Both the position numbers and the translations under genes were made by a program. Of a stretch of 48,720 nt of DNA, positions 1 through 7,098 are shown one piece after another (positions within the stretch are counted from its first letter, which is position 1; each line of letters begins with the position of its first letter). The DNA is taken from contig NZ_NVPT01000016.1 of assembly GCF_002802985.1 (NCBI RefSeq), positions 1 through 48,720 of the forward strand, written 5' to 3'. This DNA comes from Geodermatophilus chilensis. GTDB taxonomy: Bacteria; Actinomycetota; Actinomycetes; Mycobacteriales; Geodermatophilaceae. The notes under the pieces are model-generated. The model was not told where the DNA came from. It made no database searches and was given only the letters and a program-made list of their open reading frames with translations.

Positions 1-1
1 C

Positions 2-1129
2 GAGCTGCGCACATACCCCGAGGACCTGCTCGCCTCGCCGCTCGACGTGCGCTCCTTCGAGGTGGCGACGGAGCCCGGCGAGAACACCGCCGCAGGCGCG
101 AGCGCCGTCGCCCCGTCGTCCAGCGACCCGTTCGGGTCCGCGATGGCCGCCCTCGACCGCCGCCTGCAGACCATGATCGGCGACGGCCGGCTGACGCCGC
201 TCGTGGGCGCTCTGGCCGTCGGCCTCGCCGTCCTCCTCGGGTGCGGCCACGCGCTGCTGCCCGGCCACGGCAAGACCGTCATGGCCGCGTACCTAGCCGG
301 CCGGCGAGGCCATTCCCGGGACGCTGTCCTGGTCGGGGCGACGGTCACCGCCACCCACACGGTCGGGGTACTCGTCCTGGGCCTGGCCGTCTCGTTGTCG
401 AGCTCCTTCGCCGGTGACCAGGTGCTGCGGTGGCTCGGTGTCGTCAGCGGCGCGCTCGTCGCATCGATCGGCGCCCTCATGCTCCGCGGAGCCGTGCGCA
501 CCCGCCGGTCGGACGACGCCGCCGTTGTCGAGGACGCGCCGCTCGCCGTCGGAGTTGGCGCGCTCGTGAGCGCCGGAGTAGGCACCCGTCCCCACGTCCG
601 TGCGACGGACGTCCGGACGCGCGACCACTCGCACGGTCACGATCACTCGCACGATCACGACCACCCGCACGATCACGACCACTTGCACGCGGACAACCAC
701 GACCACGTTGATGGTGGCGTGCGCGCCTGGTGGTCGGGTCGGCACAGCCACCACCCAGGCGGGCACACCCACGCGCCGCACGCTCACGGTCACCGATCCG
801 GCCGCGGCGGCCTCGTCGGGATGGGCATCGCCGGCGGGCTGGTGCCCAGCCCCTCCGCGCTCGTCGTCCTCCTCGCCTCGATCGGCCTGGGACGGACTGT
901 GTTCGGTGTCTTCCTCGTCGTCGCCTACGGGCTGGGCATGGCAACCACGCTGACCGCTGTCGGGCTGGCGCTCGTTCACATGCGTGACCGATTGAGCCGA
1001 CGGCTGACTGTGACCGGCTCATCGAACCCGCTGCGGCGAATCGCCCGGACTGCGCCGCTGCTCACGGCGGCGTTGGTGTTGACGGTCGGCCTGGCGCTGG
1101 TCGTTCGGGGCGCCGTTCTCGGAGCCTGA
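2..1129 (+). CDS. NicO/RcnA-family nickel/cobalt transporter, 5' end outside window
   Basis: The frame is open from the first codon of the window (reading ELRTYPEDLLASPLDV), so the true start lies upstream and only the C-terminal part is seen. The family moves Ni2+ or Co2+ across the cytoplasmic membrane. The motif GHALLPGHGKT, followed by further hydrophobic segments, is the NicO signature. A His/Asp-rich cytoplasmic loop (bases about 615-800, repeated HDHSHDHDH-type units) separates the two membrane halves and is a likely metal-binding loop, as in RcnA. The last helices lie around bases 830-1120. NicO proteins can export (RcnA) or import, and the sequence alone does not decide which. It lies 19 kb from a nickel-enzyme island, so a link to nickel supply is possible but not shown. 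Confidence 0.85.
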   Translation, partial: ELRTYPEDLLASPLDVRSFEVATEPGENTAAGASAVAPSSSDPFGSAMAALDRRLQTMIGDGRLTPLVGALAVGLAVLLGCGHALLPGHGKTVMAAYLAGRRGHSRDAVLVGATVTATHTVGVLVLGLAVSLSSSFAGDQVLRWLGVVSGALVASIGALMLRGAVRTRRSDDAAVVEDAPLAVGVGALVSAGVGTRPHVRATDVRTRDHSHGHDHSHDHDHPHDHDHLHADNHDHVDGGVRAWWSGRHSHHPGGHTHAPHAHGHRSGRGGLVGMGIAGGLVPSPSALVVLLASIGLGRTVFGVFLVVAYGLGMATTLTAVGLALVHMRDRLSRRLTVTGSSNPLRRIARTAPLLTAALVLTVGLALVVRGAVLGA

Positions 1130-1386
1130 CGAATGAGTTCCTGGATCAATGGCGGCTCCATCACTTCCAGAGGGAGTCGTCGGACACGCCCTAGCGTCAC
1201 CGGACGCCGCGCAGGACCGCCCCGAGGATGGCCACCGGACTGCGACGGCGGCGTTCCGCTCGGCGTAGTAAGCCAGCGCCGCCGGCGTGTTGCCGGAGGT
1301 CAGGTGATCCGGTGGCCGGACCTCATACGAAGACATGACGTGACAGTCGAAGCGGGGTCGTGTTCCTTGTCCACGAGGAGTTCCGG

Positions 1387-1701
1387 ATGCTCTATAGGGC
1401 GGCTGCGTCACTTCCAACCGAGGACCGGGAGCAAGCGAGCGCCGAGCTCCGTGGGCAACTCCGCGTCATGGCCGGCGCTATCGGGTCCACCCCGGACTGG
1501 ACGACCTTCCGTGTCGACGGCCCCACCCACGTTCCGGGACGGGGCGGCCAGAGCAGGTTCGAGTGGAGTGCGACCGTCAGCGCAGAGGATGGCGATGAGG
1601 ATGTCGACCCCGATGCACTTGTCGGCCACGCCGAACCGACATCTCCTGCGGCGGGAGAAACGCAACCCTTCGCGACGCCGAGGCCTCGCCAAGCAGGCTG
1701 A
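1387..1701 (+). CDS. Hypothetical protein, 104 aa
   Basis: A small protein of unknown family. The ATG is chosen because GAGGAG lies about 8 bases upstream. The N-terminal half is helical with a regular amphipathic pattern (ASLPTEDREQASAELRGQLRVM). The C-terminal 40 residues are acidic and proline-rich and look disordered. No signal peptide or membrane segment is visible. It stands alone between the transporter and the Crp-like gene. No function can be assigned; the case for coding rests on the ribosome site and non-random composition. Confidence 0.5.
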   Translation: MLYRAAASLPTEDREQASAELRGQLRVMAGAIGSTPDWTTFRVDGPTHVPGRGGQSRFEWSATVSAEDGDEDVDPDALVGHAEPTSPAAGETQPFATPRPRQAG

Positions 1702-2049
1702 TACGTCGGCAGAGCGCGAGGACATCGCTCCGCGGCCGACTCGCAATCCCGAGCTCTTACACAGACCATCTGACAGGGCCTGTGAAGGATGTCCCGCGAC
1801 AGCTGTGCACGATGTCCTGAACTCAGACACCCCCTCGGACACCGCACCGCCCCGGGATCCCTGCAGGTAAGGAACTCGGGGCGCTTCCATGTTCGGGGCC
1901 TTGCGAGACCCATACCGGGTCGCGCTTCCGAAAACGGCACTCGGGGACTCGGGTAGAACCGGGCCAAGCTCGGACGGCATCCACGACGGGATCCGAAGTC
2001 GGATAGCGGAAGAAGCAGTCCCGTGCATGGGCGCGATGATCCTGCCGCC
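1702..2049. other. Stretch without a recognisable gene
   Basis: About 350 bases between the 104-aa protein and the end of the Crp-like gene. Open frames occur on both strands but none has a credible ribosome site or family resemblance. I see nothing assignable. Confidence 0.5.
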
Positions 2050-2815
2050 TCAATCCCCTCCGTGTCTCGAAGGGCGAGGGCGCCCGTAATCCCACTGCTC
2101 GGCGACGGCTCGCAGCCCCTCCACGTCCAGGACGACGATTTCGCCCCGGCGGAGCGTGACGAGACCGGCCCCCCGTAGCTCACCCAGGAGCTTCGTTGCT
2201 GTCTCCCGGGTGGTGCCCACCAGTTCGGCCAACTGCTCGTGCGTCAGCCGGATGTGGGACCCCCGCTGCGCGAAGAGCCCGGACTCCGGTGCCGCAGCGG
2301 CCAGGCGGCAGAGGACTGCGGCCACCCGCTGCGGCGCGGTCTTCAGGACGGTGTCGGCGAGCCGTTGCTCCACCTCGGCGAGCCTCCGGCCCAGCCCCGT
2401 GACGATGCGGGTCACGATGCGGGTGTCGGACAGGAGCATCGTGCGGACGTCGTACTCGCTGATCAGGCACAGCACGCTGGGCTCCTGCGCCTCGGCGAAC
2501 CCCTCACCCATGCGCTGGCCGATCAGCTCCATCTCCCCGAACAGCGCTCCGGGGCCGAGCACGGCCAAGGTCACGCGCCTCCCCTCCGGTGAGATCCGGT
2601 AGATGCGCACCGAGCCGGCCTTGACGATGAACAGCACCTTCTGCGGCTCGTGGGGTGACCAGAGCAGGGTCCCCGCGGCGACCGTCCGCATGGGCGCGCG
2701 CGGCGAGGTCAACCATCTCCTGCTCGCTGAGGTCCTGGAAGACCTCGACCTCCGAAAGGCAGAAGACGGGCGTCCTGGAGAATGGCACGGCCGCTCCGCC
2801 GGCCTCGGCCGTCAC
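2050..2815 (-). pseudogene. Crp/Fnr-family transcription regulator, frameshifted
   Basis: Two frames together make a full-length Crp/Fnr protein. The first, from a GTG at 2815, reads ...FCLSEVEVFQDLSEQEMVDLAAR. The second continues APMRTVAAGTLLWSPHE through a cyclic-nucleotide-binding fold (LFIVKAGSVRIYRIS, GALFGEME) to a C-terminal winged helix with recognition helix TRETATKLLGELRGAGLV. The switch falls in a GC-repeat run at about 2693-2705 and is explained by one extra base. Without correction the second frame lacks the first ~30 residues of the sensor domain. It could be a real inactivating indel, a sequencing error in the GC run, or less likely a translational frameshift. It is divergent from the gene at 3000, with a CRP-like palindrome between them. 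Confidence 0.75.
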
Positions 2816-2912
2816 GATGCTTCTCGCCCCTCCCACCGCTTCTTCGCCCCCGTCAGCCCGGCGTAGAAACCCGCCCGTCGGGCTCACTGTCGCACCCACC
2901 GGATGCTTGAAG

Positions 2913-2928
2913 TGTGTCCTGGCACACA
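2913..2928. promoter_or_regulatory. CRP/FNR-type palindrome
   Basis: TGTGTCCTGGCACACA: 5-bp arms TGTGT/ACACA with a 6-bp centre, close to the CRP consensus TGTGA-N6-TCACA. It lies between the divergent Crp-like gene and the membrane-protein gene, a natural place for autoregulation. Seen directly; function inferred. Confidence 0.5.
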
Positions 2929-2999
2929 GATCGGCGCAGCGCTCCTCCCTAGCGTCCGGTCCAGCGGGTGACCGACGCCCGCCGGAGAGGAGCACGACG

Positions 3000-3455
3000 A
3001 TGCGCGCGACGACTGCTGGAACGACAGCCGGGGCGGGACAGGCGGCCCTCATTCAGCGGGTGATTGCCGGGGTAGTCGGTGGCCTCGCCGGCGGAGTGAT
3101 CTTCGGCGCCATGATGCAGTTCATGGGGATGATGGGGATGATCGCCCAGCTGGTGGGGAGCAGCTCGGCAGCGGTCGGGTGGGTGGTCCACCTGGCGATC
3201 TCCGCCTTCTTCGGCGCGGCGTTCGCCGTGTTGCTCGGTGGCTTGCTGCGTGGCCTCGGCAGGGCCGTGCTTCTCGGCGCCGTGTACGGCGTGCTCCTGT
3301 GGGTCGTCGGGCCGCTGCTGCTGATGCCCGCGTTCCTCGGGATGCCGCTCTTCGCCATCAACGACATGGCGCTCATGAGCCTGCTCGGCCACGTGATCTT
3401 CGGGCTGGTGCTGGGCCTCGTCGCGGGCGCGATGCTGCGCCGCCGACCGGCCTGA
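3000..3455 (+). CDS. Small integral membrane protein (about four helices)
   Basis: A 151-aa hydrophobic protein. After a short Ala/Thr/Gly-rich N-terminus there are membrane segments at about residues 19-45 (rich in Gly and Met, FGAMMQFMGMMGMI), 58-80, 86-112 and 120-147. It ends with Arg residues consistent with the positive-inside rule. The ATG follows a GGAGAGGAG ribosome site. It resembles YagU/DUF1440-type membrane proteins in size and glycine spacing, but I am not sure of the family. It is the first gene of a run with two thioredoxin-fold proteins, so a role in envelope redox or metal handling is possible but speculative. Confidence 0.7.
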   Translation: MRATTAGTTAGAGQAALIQRVIAGVVGGLAGGVIFGAMMQFMGMMGMIAQLVGSSSAAVGWVVHLAISAFFGAAFAVLLGGLLRGLGRAVLLGAVYGVLLWVVGPLLLMPAFLGMPLFAINDMALMSLLGHVIFGLVLGLVAGAMLRRRPA

Positions 3456-3463
3456 GGGCCCAG

Positions 3464-3799
3464 GTGCCAGCCGCGCGGGAGGGCGCGCGCAGGCAGACCA
3501 CCGCATTCGGCCGGGCTCCGCGGCTGCAGGTCTACGTCAGCGCGGGTTGCCCGAGCTGCCTGCGGACCCGGGAGCTGATCGCCCAGCTCCGCCGGCTCCG
3601 CTCGGGGGCCGCGGTCGAGGTGATCGATCTAGATCGCCTGGCCGCCGGGGCCGGCCGGGCGGACGTGGTCGGCACGCCGGCCTACGTGCTCGGGGGGCGA
3701 GTCCGCTGGCTGGGCAACCCCTCGGCCGAGGAACTGCTTGCGGCCTGGGACGAGGAATCCGCGCACGACCTGGAGGGGGCTACCGATCATGGCCGTTGA
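3464..3799 (+). CDS. Glutaredoxin/thioredoxin-fold protein with CxxC
   Basis: A 111-aa protein. After a basic ~20-residue leader it starts with the strand RLQVYVSAGCPSCLRTRELIAQL, a typical beta-alpha thioredoxin-fold opening with redox motif CPSC. The conserved cis-proline follows in GTPAYVLGG. The GTG at 3464 lies 8 bases after the upstream stop codon. The protein lacks a signal peptide, so it should be cytoplasmic. Its stop overlaps the start of the next gene by 11 bases, which points to translational coupling. A disulfide reductase or thiol-transfer role is inferred from fold and motif. Confidence 0.7.
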   Translation: MPAAREGARRQTTAFGRAPRLQVYVSAGCPSCLRTRELIAQLRRLRSGAAVEVIDLDRLAAGAGRADVVGTPAYVLGGRVRWLGNPSAEELLAAWDEESAHDLEGATDHGR

Positions 3800-4373
3800 G
3801 GGGCGGGCACGAGCGTCCGTCCGTCACCGCCTGCTCGGTCCGGCGGTGGTCGTGGCGGTGGTCGTGCTGACCGCCTGCTCGCCGAGCGCCGGACCCACCG
3901 CAACCTCGGCCGGGGCAGCCCCTCCTGACGCACAGAGTGCGCGGGGTGCCGGCCCGGCGGCCGTCGGGGCTGACGCCCTGGGCGGCCAGACGCTCGACGG
4001 GCAGCCGTTCTCCTGGAGCCGGCTGGCGGGCCGTCCCGCGGTTCTGTGGTTTTGGGCGCCGTGGTGCACCATCTGCCGGGCGGAGGCTCCAGAGGTCGCC
4101 GAGGTGGCCGCCGAGTACACGGGGCGGGTCGAGGTGATCGGGGTGGCCGGGCGCGGGGATCGCACCTCGATGGAGGCGTTCGTGGCCGACACCGGGACCG
4201 GCTCCCTCACCCACCTCGTCGACGAGAACGGTGAGCTGTGGAACCGCTTCGGCATCGTGTCCCAGCCGGCGTTCGTGTTCGTCGACCCTTCAGGAGACGT
4301 CGAGACCTTCGCCGGCTCCCTCGGCGAGGCGGAACTCCGAGCTGTCCTCGACGACCTGGCAACGGGAAGCTGA
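3789..4373 (+). CDS. TlpA/ResA-like thiol-disulfide oxidoreductase lipoprotein
   Basis: A 194-aa protein with a signal peptide ending in lipobox LTACS (Cys at about residue 31), so it should be anchored outside the membrane. A low-complexity linker leads to a TlpA-like domain with active site WAPWCTIC. This is followed by VIGVAGRGD, a cis-Pro segment (SQPAFVFVDPSGD) and a C-terminal helix. Proteins of this class reduce extracytoplasmic cysteines, for example in cytochrome c or metal-site assembly. It is coupled to the CxxC protein upstream and directly followed by an IS element, which may have cut an operon. Confidence 0.8.
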   Translation: MAVEGRARASVRHRLLGPAVVVAVVVLTACSPSAGPTATSAGAAPPDAQSARGAGPAAVGADALGGQTLDGQPFSWSRLAGRPAVLWFWAPWCTICRAEAPEVAEVAAEYTGRVEVIGVAGRGDRTSMEAFVADTGTGSLTHLVDENGELWNRFGIVSQPAFVFVDPSGDVETFAGSLGEAELRAVLDDLATGS

Positions 4374-4393
4374 CATGGACCCGGCCCTGTTCG

Positions 4394-5424
4394 CACTGAG
4401 CCTTTCCCAGTAGCGGGTGGCTGGCAGGTCGGACAGGACACGCCGACGAGCGCGAGGTGACGGGAGGAAGCGCAGGACCTCGGTAGGAGGGACGTCTTCT
4501 CACGGATCGTCTTCCCCATCCGAGGTCGTGGGCGTGTCCGATCCTGTCACCTACACCGCCGTGCTTCCGGTCGCCGAGCAGACCGTGCAGTTCGTGTCGG
4601 GCCTGCTGGCCGCCGAGCGGCGGCGTCGAGGCACCCGCGGCCGCCGCCGGGCGCTGGGCTGCTACCGGCAGGCGGTGCTGGTGCTGCGCTGGTTTCTCGA
4701 CGGCACCCGGCTGGCGCAGTTGGCCGCCGACAACCGGATCGGCCGCTCCACGGCCTACCGGTATCTGCACGAGGGCATCGACGTCCTCGCCGCCGCCGCA
4801 CCGGGGCTGCGCGGAGCGCTGCTGGCCGCCCGCGCCGCCGGCCATTCCCATGTGACGGTGGACGGCACGCTGATCCGTACCGATCGGTGTCGCGTCGCCG
4901 GGCCGACCGCCCGCGCCGACCGGCCCGAGCGCCGAGTGGATCTGTGGTGGTCGGGCAAGCACGCCGCGCACGGCGGCAACGTGCAGGTCCTCGCCGCCCC
5001 GGACGGCTGGCCGCTGTGGACCTCGGGCGTGCGGCCCGGCCGTGAGCACGACACCACCGCCCTGCGCGGCCACCCCGAGGCGTGGCCGCTGCTGACCGAG
5101 TGGACCGACGACACCCACGCCGTGCTGGCCGACCTGGGCTACGAGGGCGAGCGGGCGGCGCTGACCACGCCGATCAAGAAGACCACCGACGCACCGCTGA
5201 CCGACGACCAGCGCACCGTCAACCTGCTGCACGCCGCCACCCGCGCCCCGGCCGAACGCGGCAACTCGCTGCTCAAGACCACCTTCAAGGCGCTGCGCCG
5301 GGTCAGCCTCTGCCCCTGGCGCGTCGGCGCGATCACCGCCGCCGCCCTTGTTCTCCTCCATCACCAGCACGGCCGGACCACATGATCACCGACCTGGCCC
5401 AGCCGCTACTGGGAAGACTCACTT
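4394..5424 (+). mobile_element. IS5-type insertion sequence, about 1.03 kb
   Basis: Imperfect terminal inverted repeats flank a DDE transposase gene: left end 4394-4416, right end 5403-5424. They share TTCCCAGTAGCGG and a GAG-C block nearer the tip. I could not fix a target-site duplication, so the outer base of each end is uncertain by 1-2 nt. The element looks intact. Confidence 0.75.
4534..5385 (+). CDS. IS5-family (DDE_Tnp_4-like) transposase
   Basis: A 283-aa transposase. An N-terminal helix-turn-helix region (RLAQLAADNRIGRSTAYRYLHEGIDVL) is followed by the DDE core. VTVDGTLIRTDR carries the first Asp, LADLGYEGE the second, and APAERGNSLLKTTFKALRRV the Glu. The GTG at 4534 is preferred because the upstream part of the frame is low-complexity basic sequence; a longer reading to 4417 is possible but unlikely. 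The gene fills nearly the whole element and has no frame lesion, so the copy may be active. Confidence 0.85.
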   Translation: MSDPVTYTAVLPVAEQTVQFVSGLLAAERRRRGTRGRRRALGCYRQAVLVLRWFLDGTRLAQLAADNRIGRSTAYRYLHEGIDVLAAAAPGLRGALLAARAAGHSHVTVDGTLIRTDRCRVAGPTARADRPERRVDLWWSGKHAAHGGNVQVLAAPDGWPLWTSGVRPGREHDTTALRGHPEAWPLLTEWTDDTHAVLADLGYEGERAALTTPIKKTTDAPLTDDQRTVNLLHAATRAPAERGNSLLKTTFKALRRVSLCPWRVGAITAAALVLLHHQHGRTT

Positions 5425-5509
5425 CATCGCCCCGGTGTTCCTGCAGGTCAGGTGCCCGGGGTGTTTCGCTGAAGAGGCCTCTGAGGCCCTCGTGATACTT
5501 CGTTGCCGG

Positions 5510-6712
5510 TCAGCCCTCCAGCAGCGCGCCGAAACGGTCCGCCGCCTCGCGCCCCATGCCGGGGTGCACGTGCTGGTAGACGGTCAGCGTGATCCTGGCA
5601 CTCGCGTGGCCCAGGCGCTCCGAGACGACCTTCACCGGCACGCCGTCGGCCAGCAGCAGGGTGGCGTGGGTGTGGCGCAGATCGTACGGCCGGATCACCG
5701 GCAGTCGCTCCTCCCCCAGCGCCTTACGCGCCTGGACGACCTGGCCGGCGAAGCGGCGGGAGAACCGCTCGGGGTGCCGATAGGTGCCGTCCAGGTTGCT
5801 GAGCACGAGCGCCGAGTCGCGCACGAGGTCGAGAGCCAGCAGGCCCCGAGCTGCCCGGTAGGCACGAAGCGCAGCCACGGTGCCCGTGTCCAGGTCGACG
5901 ACCCGGGACCGGCCCGTCTTGGTCGGCCCCTCGACGAGGCGCTCGCCGGCGCCCCTGGCCTTGACAACGCCGGCGCTGCGGCGGACCGCGCGCCGGCCGG
6001 CGTCCAGGTCGACGTCCCGCCAGCGCAGGGCCAGCGCCTCACCGCGGCGCATCCCGGTGGCCGCGAGCAGCCGCCAGCCCATGGCGAGGTCCCGGTCCTC
6101 GGCGTGGGCCCAGCCGAGGAACCGGCCGAGCTCGGCCCCGGTCCAGGCCTGCATCTCCGGAGGGCGGGCCTCCGACGGGCTCGGTGGTGTCGACCTGTCG
6201 GTCGGGTTCACGGAAAGGCGCCCCTGCTTGACCGCGCCGCCCAGGGCCGACCGCAGGATGGTGTACACGTAGCGCACCGTGCGGGCGGAGAGGCCGCCCT
6301 GCGCGTCGGCCCGGCCGGACGCCTCGAGCTTCTGCATCCACGCGTCGACCGCCGAGCCGGTGAGACGGGCGACCGGCTGCGCACCGAGGTAGGGCTCGAT
6401 GTGCAGCCGGATGTTCTTCCGGTAGGAGGCCAGTGTGGCGGGACTGAGCCGCTGCCCCTGCACCCACTCGGCGAGGTAGGCGTCGAGGCGCTGCTTCGAC
6501 GGCTCGACCCACTCCCCCACCTCGGACGTGCGGATCTCCGCGCGCAGAGCCGCAGCGGCGTCCTTCCTGGTCTTGAAGCCCCGCTTGAGAATGACGCGCT
6601 TCGTCCCGTCCTCCCGCTGGGCGGTGAACTTGATCAGGAAGCGCGGGCCGGCCTTGGTCGTGTACTCACTGATGCTGCCCTCGCCCGCCTGACGTCGCCG
6701 TGGCTTGGCCAT
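5510..6712 (-). CDS. Tyrosine recombinase / phage-type integrase
   Basis: A 400-aa integrase. It has an N-terminal arm-binding beta domain (MAKPRRRQAGEGSISEYTTKAG), a SAM-like core-binding domain (about residues 75-170) and a C-terminal catalytic domain. Catalytic residues seen are Arg in ATGMRRGEALALRWRDVD, His-x-x-Arg-type RPYDLRHTHATLLLADG, HA in LGHASARIT, and Tyr in TLTVYQHVHPGM. The start is the ATG at 6712; upstream in-frame codons do not resemble the family. No tRNA gene or excisionase was found next to it, so the attachment site is unknown. It may mark an old integrative element whose other parts have been lost. Confidence 0.9.
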   Translation of the reverse strand: MAKPRRRQAGEGSISEYTTKAGPRFLIKFTAQREDGTKRVILKRGFKTRKDAAAALRAEIRTSEVGEWVEPSKQRLDAYLAEWVQGQRLSPATLASYRKNIRLHIEPYLGAQPVARLTGSAVDAWMQKLEASGRADAQGGLSARTVRYVYTILRSALGGAVKQGRLSVNPTDRSTPPSPSEARPPEMQAWTGAELGRFLGWAHAEDRDLAMGWRLLAATGMRRGEALALRWRDVDLDAGRRAVRRSAGVVKARGAGERLVEGPTKTGRSRVVDLDTGTVAALRAYRAARGLLALDLVRDSALVLSNLDGTYRHPERFSRRFAGQVVQARKALGEERLPVIRPYDLRHTHATLLLADGVPVKVVSERLGHASARITLTVYQHVHPGMGREAADRFGALLEG

Positions 6713-7098
6713 CGCCGGAACCCCGTTGCTCGACCGTGAACCGCTGCCAGCCCGCTGACCGCTGCTGCATCGGAGGCACCTGGTTGTGTAGCAGCGAGGA
6801 GCAGCCCGACGGGCGACGCCGTCCCTCATCTGTGGATGCACGCCGACCTTGTGGACCAGGGGTGACCAACGGGCCGTGCCGCCGCGTGCTGGTGTCCGCG
6901 AGCCTTCTCAGCAGGCTTCCAATTTCCTCCAGATTCTCCTCGGTCAGCCTCCTGAGGAGCTGGCGTGGGCCCGATGACCTCAACCTGAGAAGCGGCCGCT
7001 CAGCGTCACCTCGCCGGAGCATCGGCTGCACCCGGTCGTGGAGTGGCGCGGCCATCGTGCAACCGACTCGCAGGAAGGTCGCATGGCCGTGGTGCTCG
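6713..7098. other. Gap with a possible coding remnant
   Basis: About 390 bases without a convincing gene. On the minus strand one frame reads RQLLRRLTEENLEEIGSLLRRLAD (around 6890-6965), which resembles the last helix of a MarR-type regulator, but no DNA-binding part is left. I treat it as a possible remnant only. Confidence 0.3.

Noticed and set aside
615-800. His-rich repeat as a stand-alone nickel-storage gene
   Set aside because: It is an internal loop of the NicO/RcnA-type transporter in the same frame.
1133-1870. 245-codon plus-strand frame after the transporter
   Set aside because: Arg/Ser/Pro-rich with no motif. It overlaps the more credible 104-aa protein that has a good ribosome site.
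5348-6739. Long plus-strand open frame opposite the integrase
   Set aside because: It is a GC-rich shadow of a clear tyrosine recombinase, with Arg/Gly/Pro-rich composition and no family motif. The same applies to long frames opposite the acyltransferase (7360-9510), hypF (20628-23048) and the large subunit (36099-37856).
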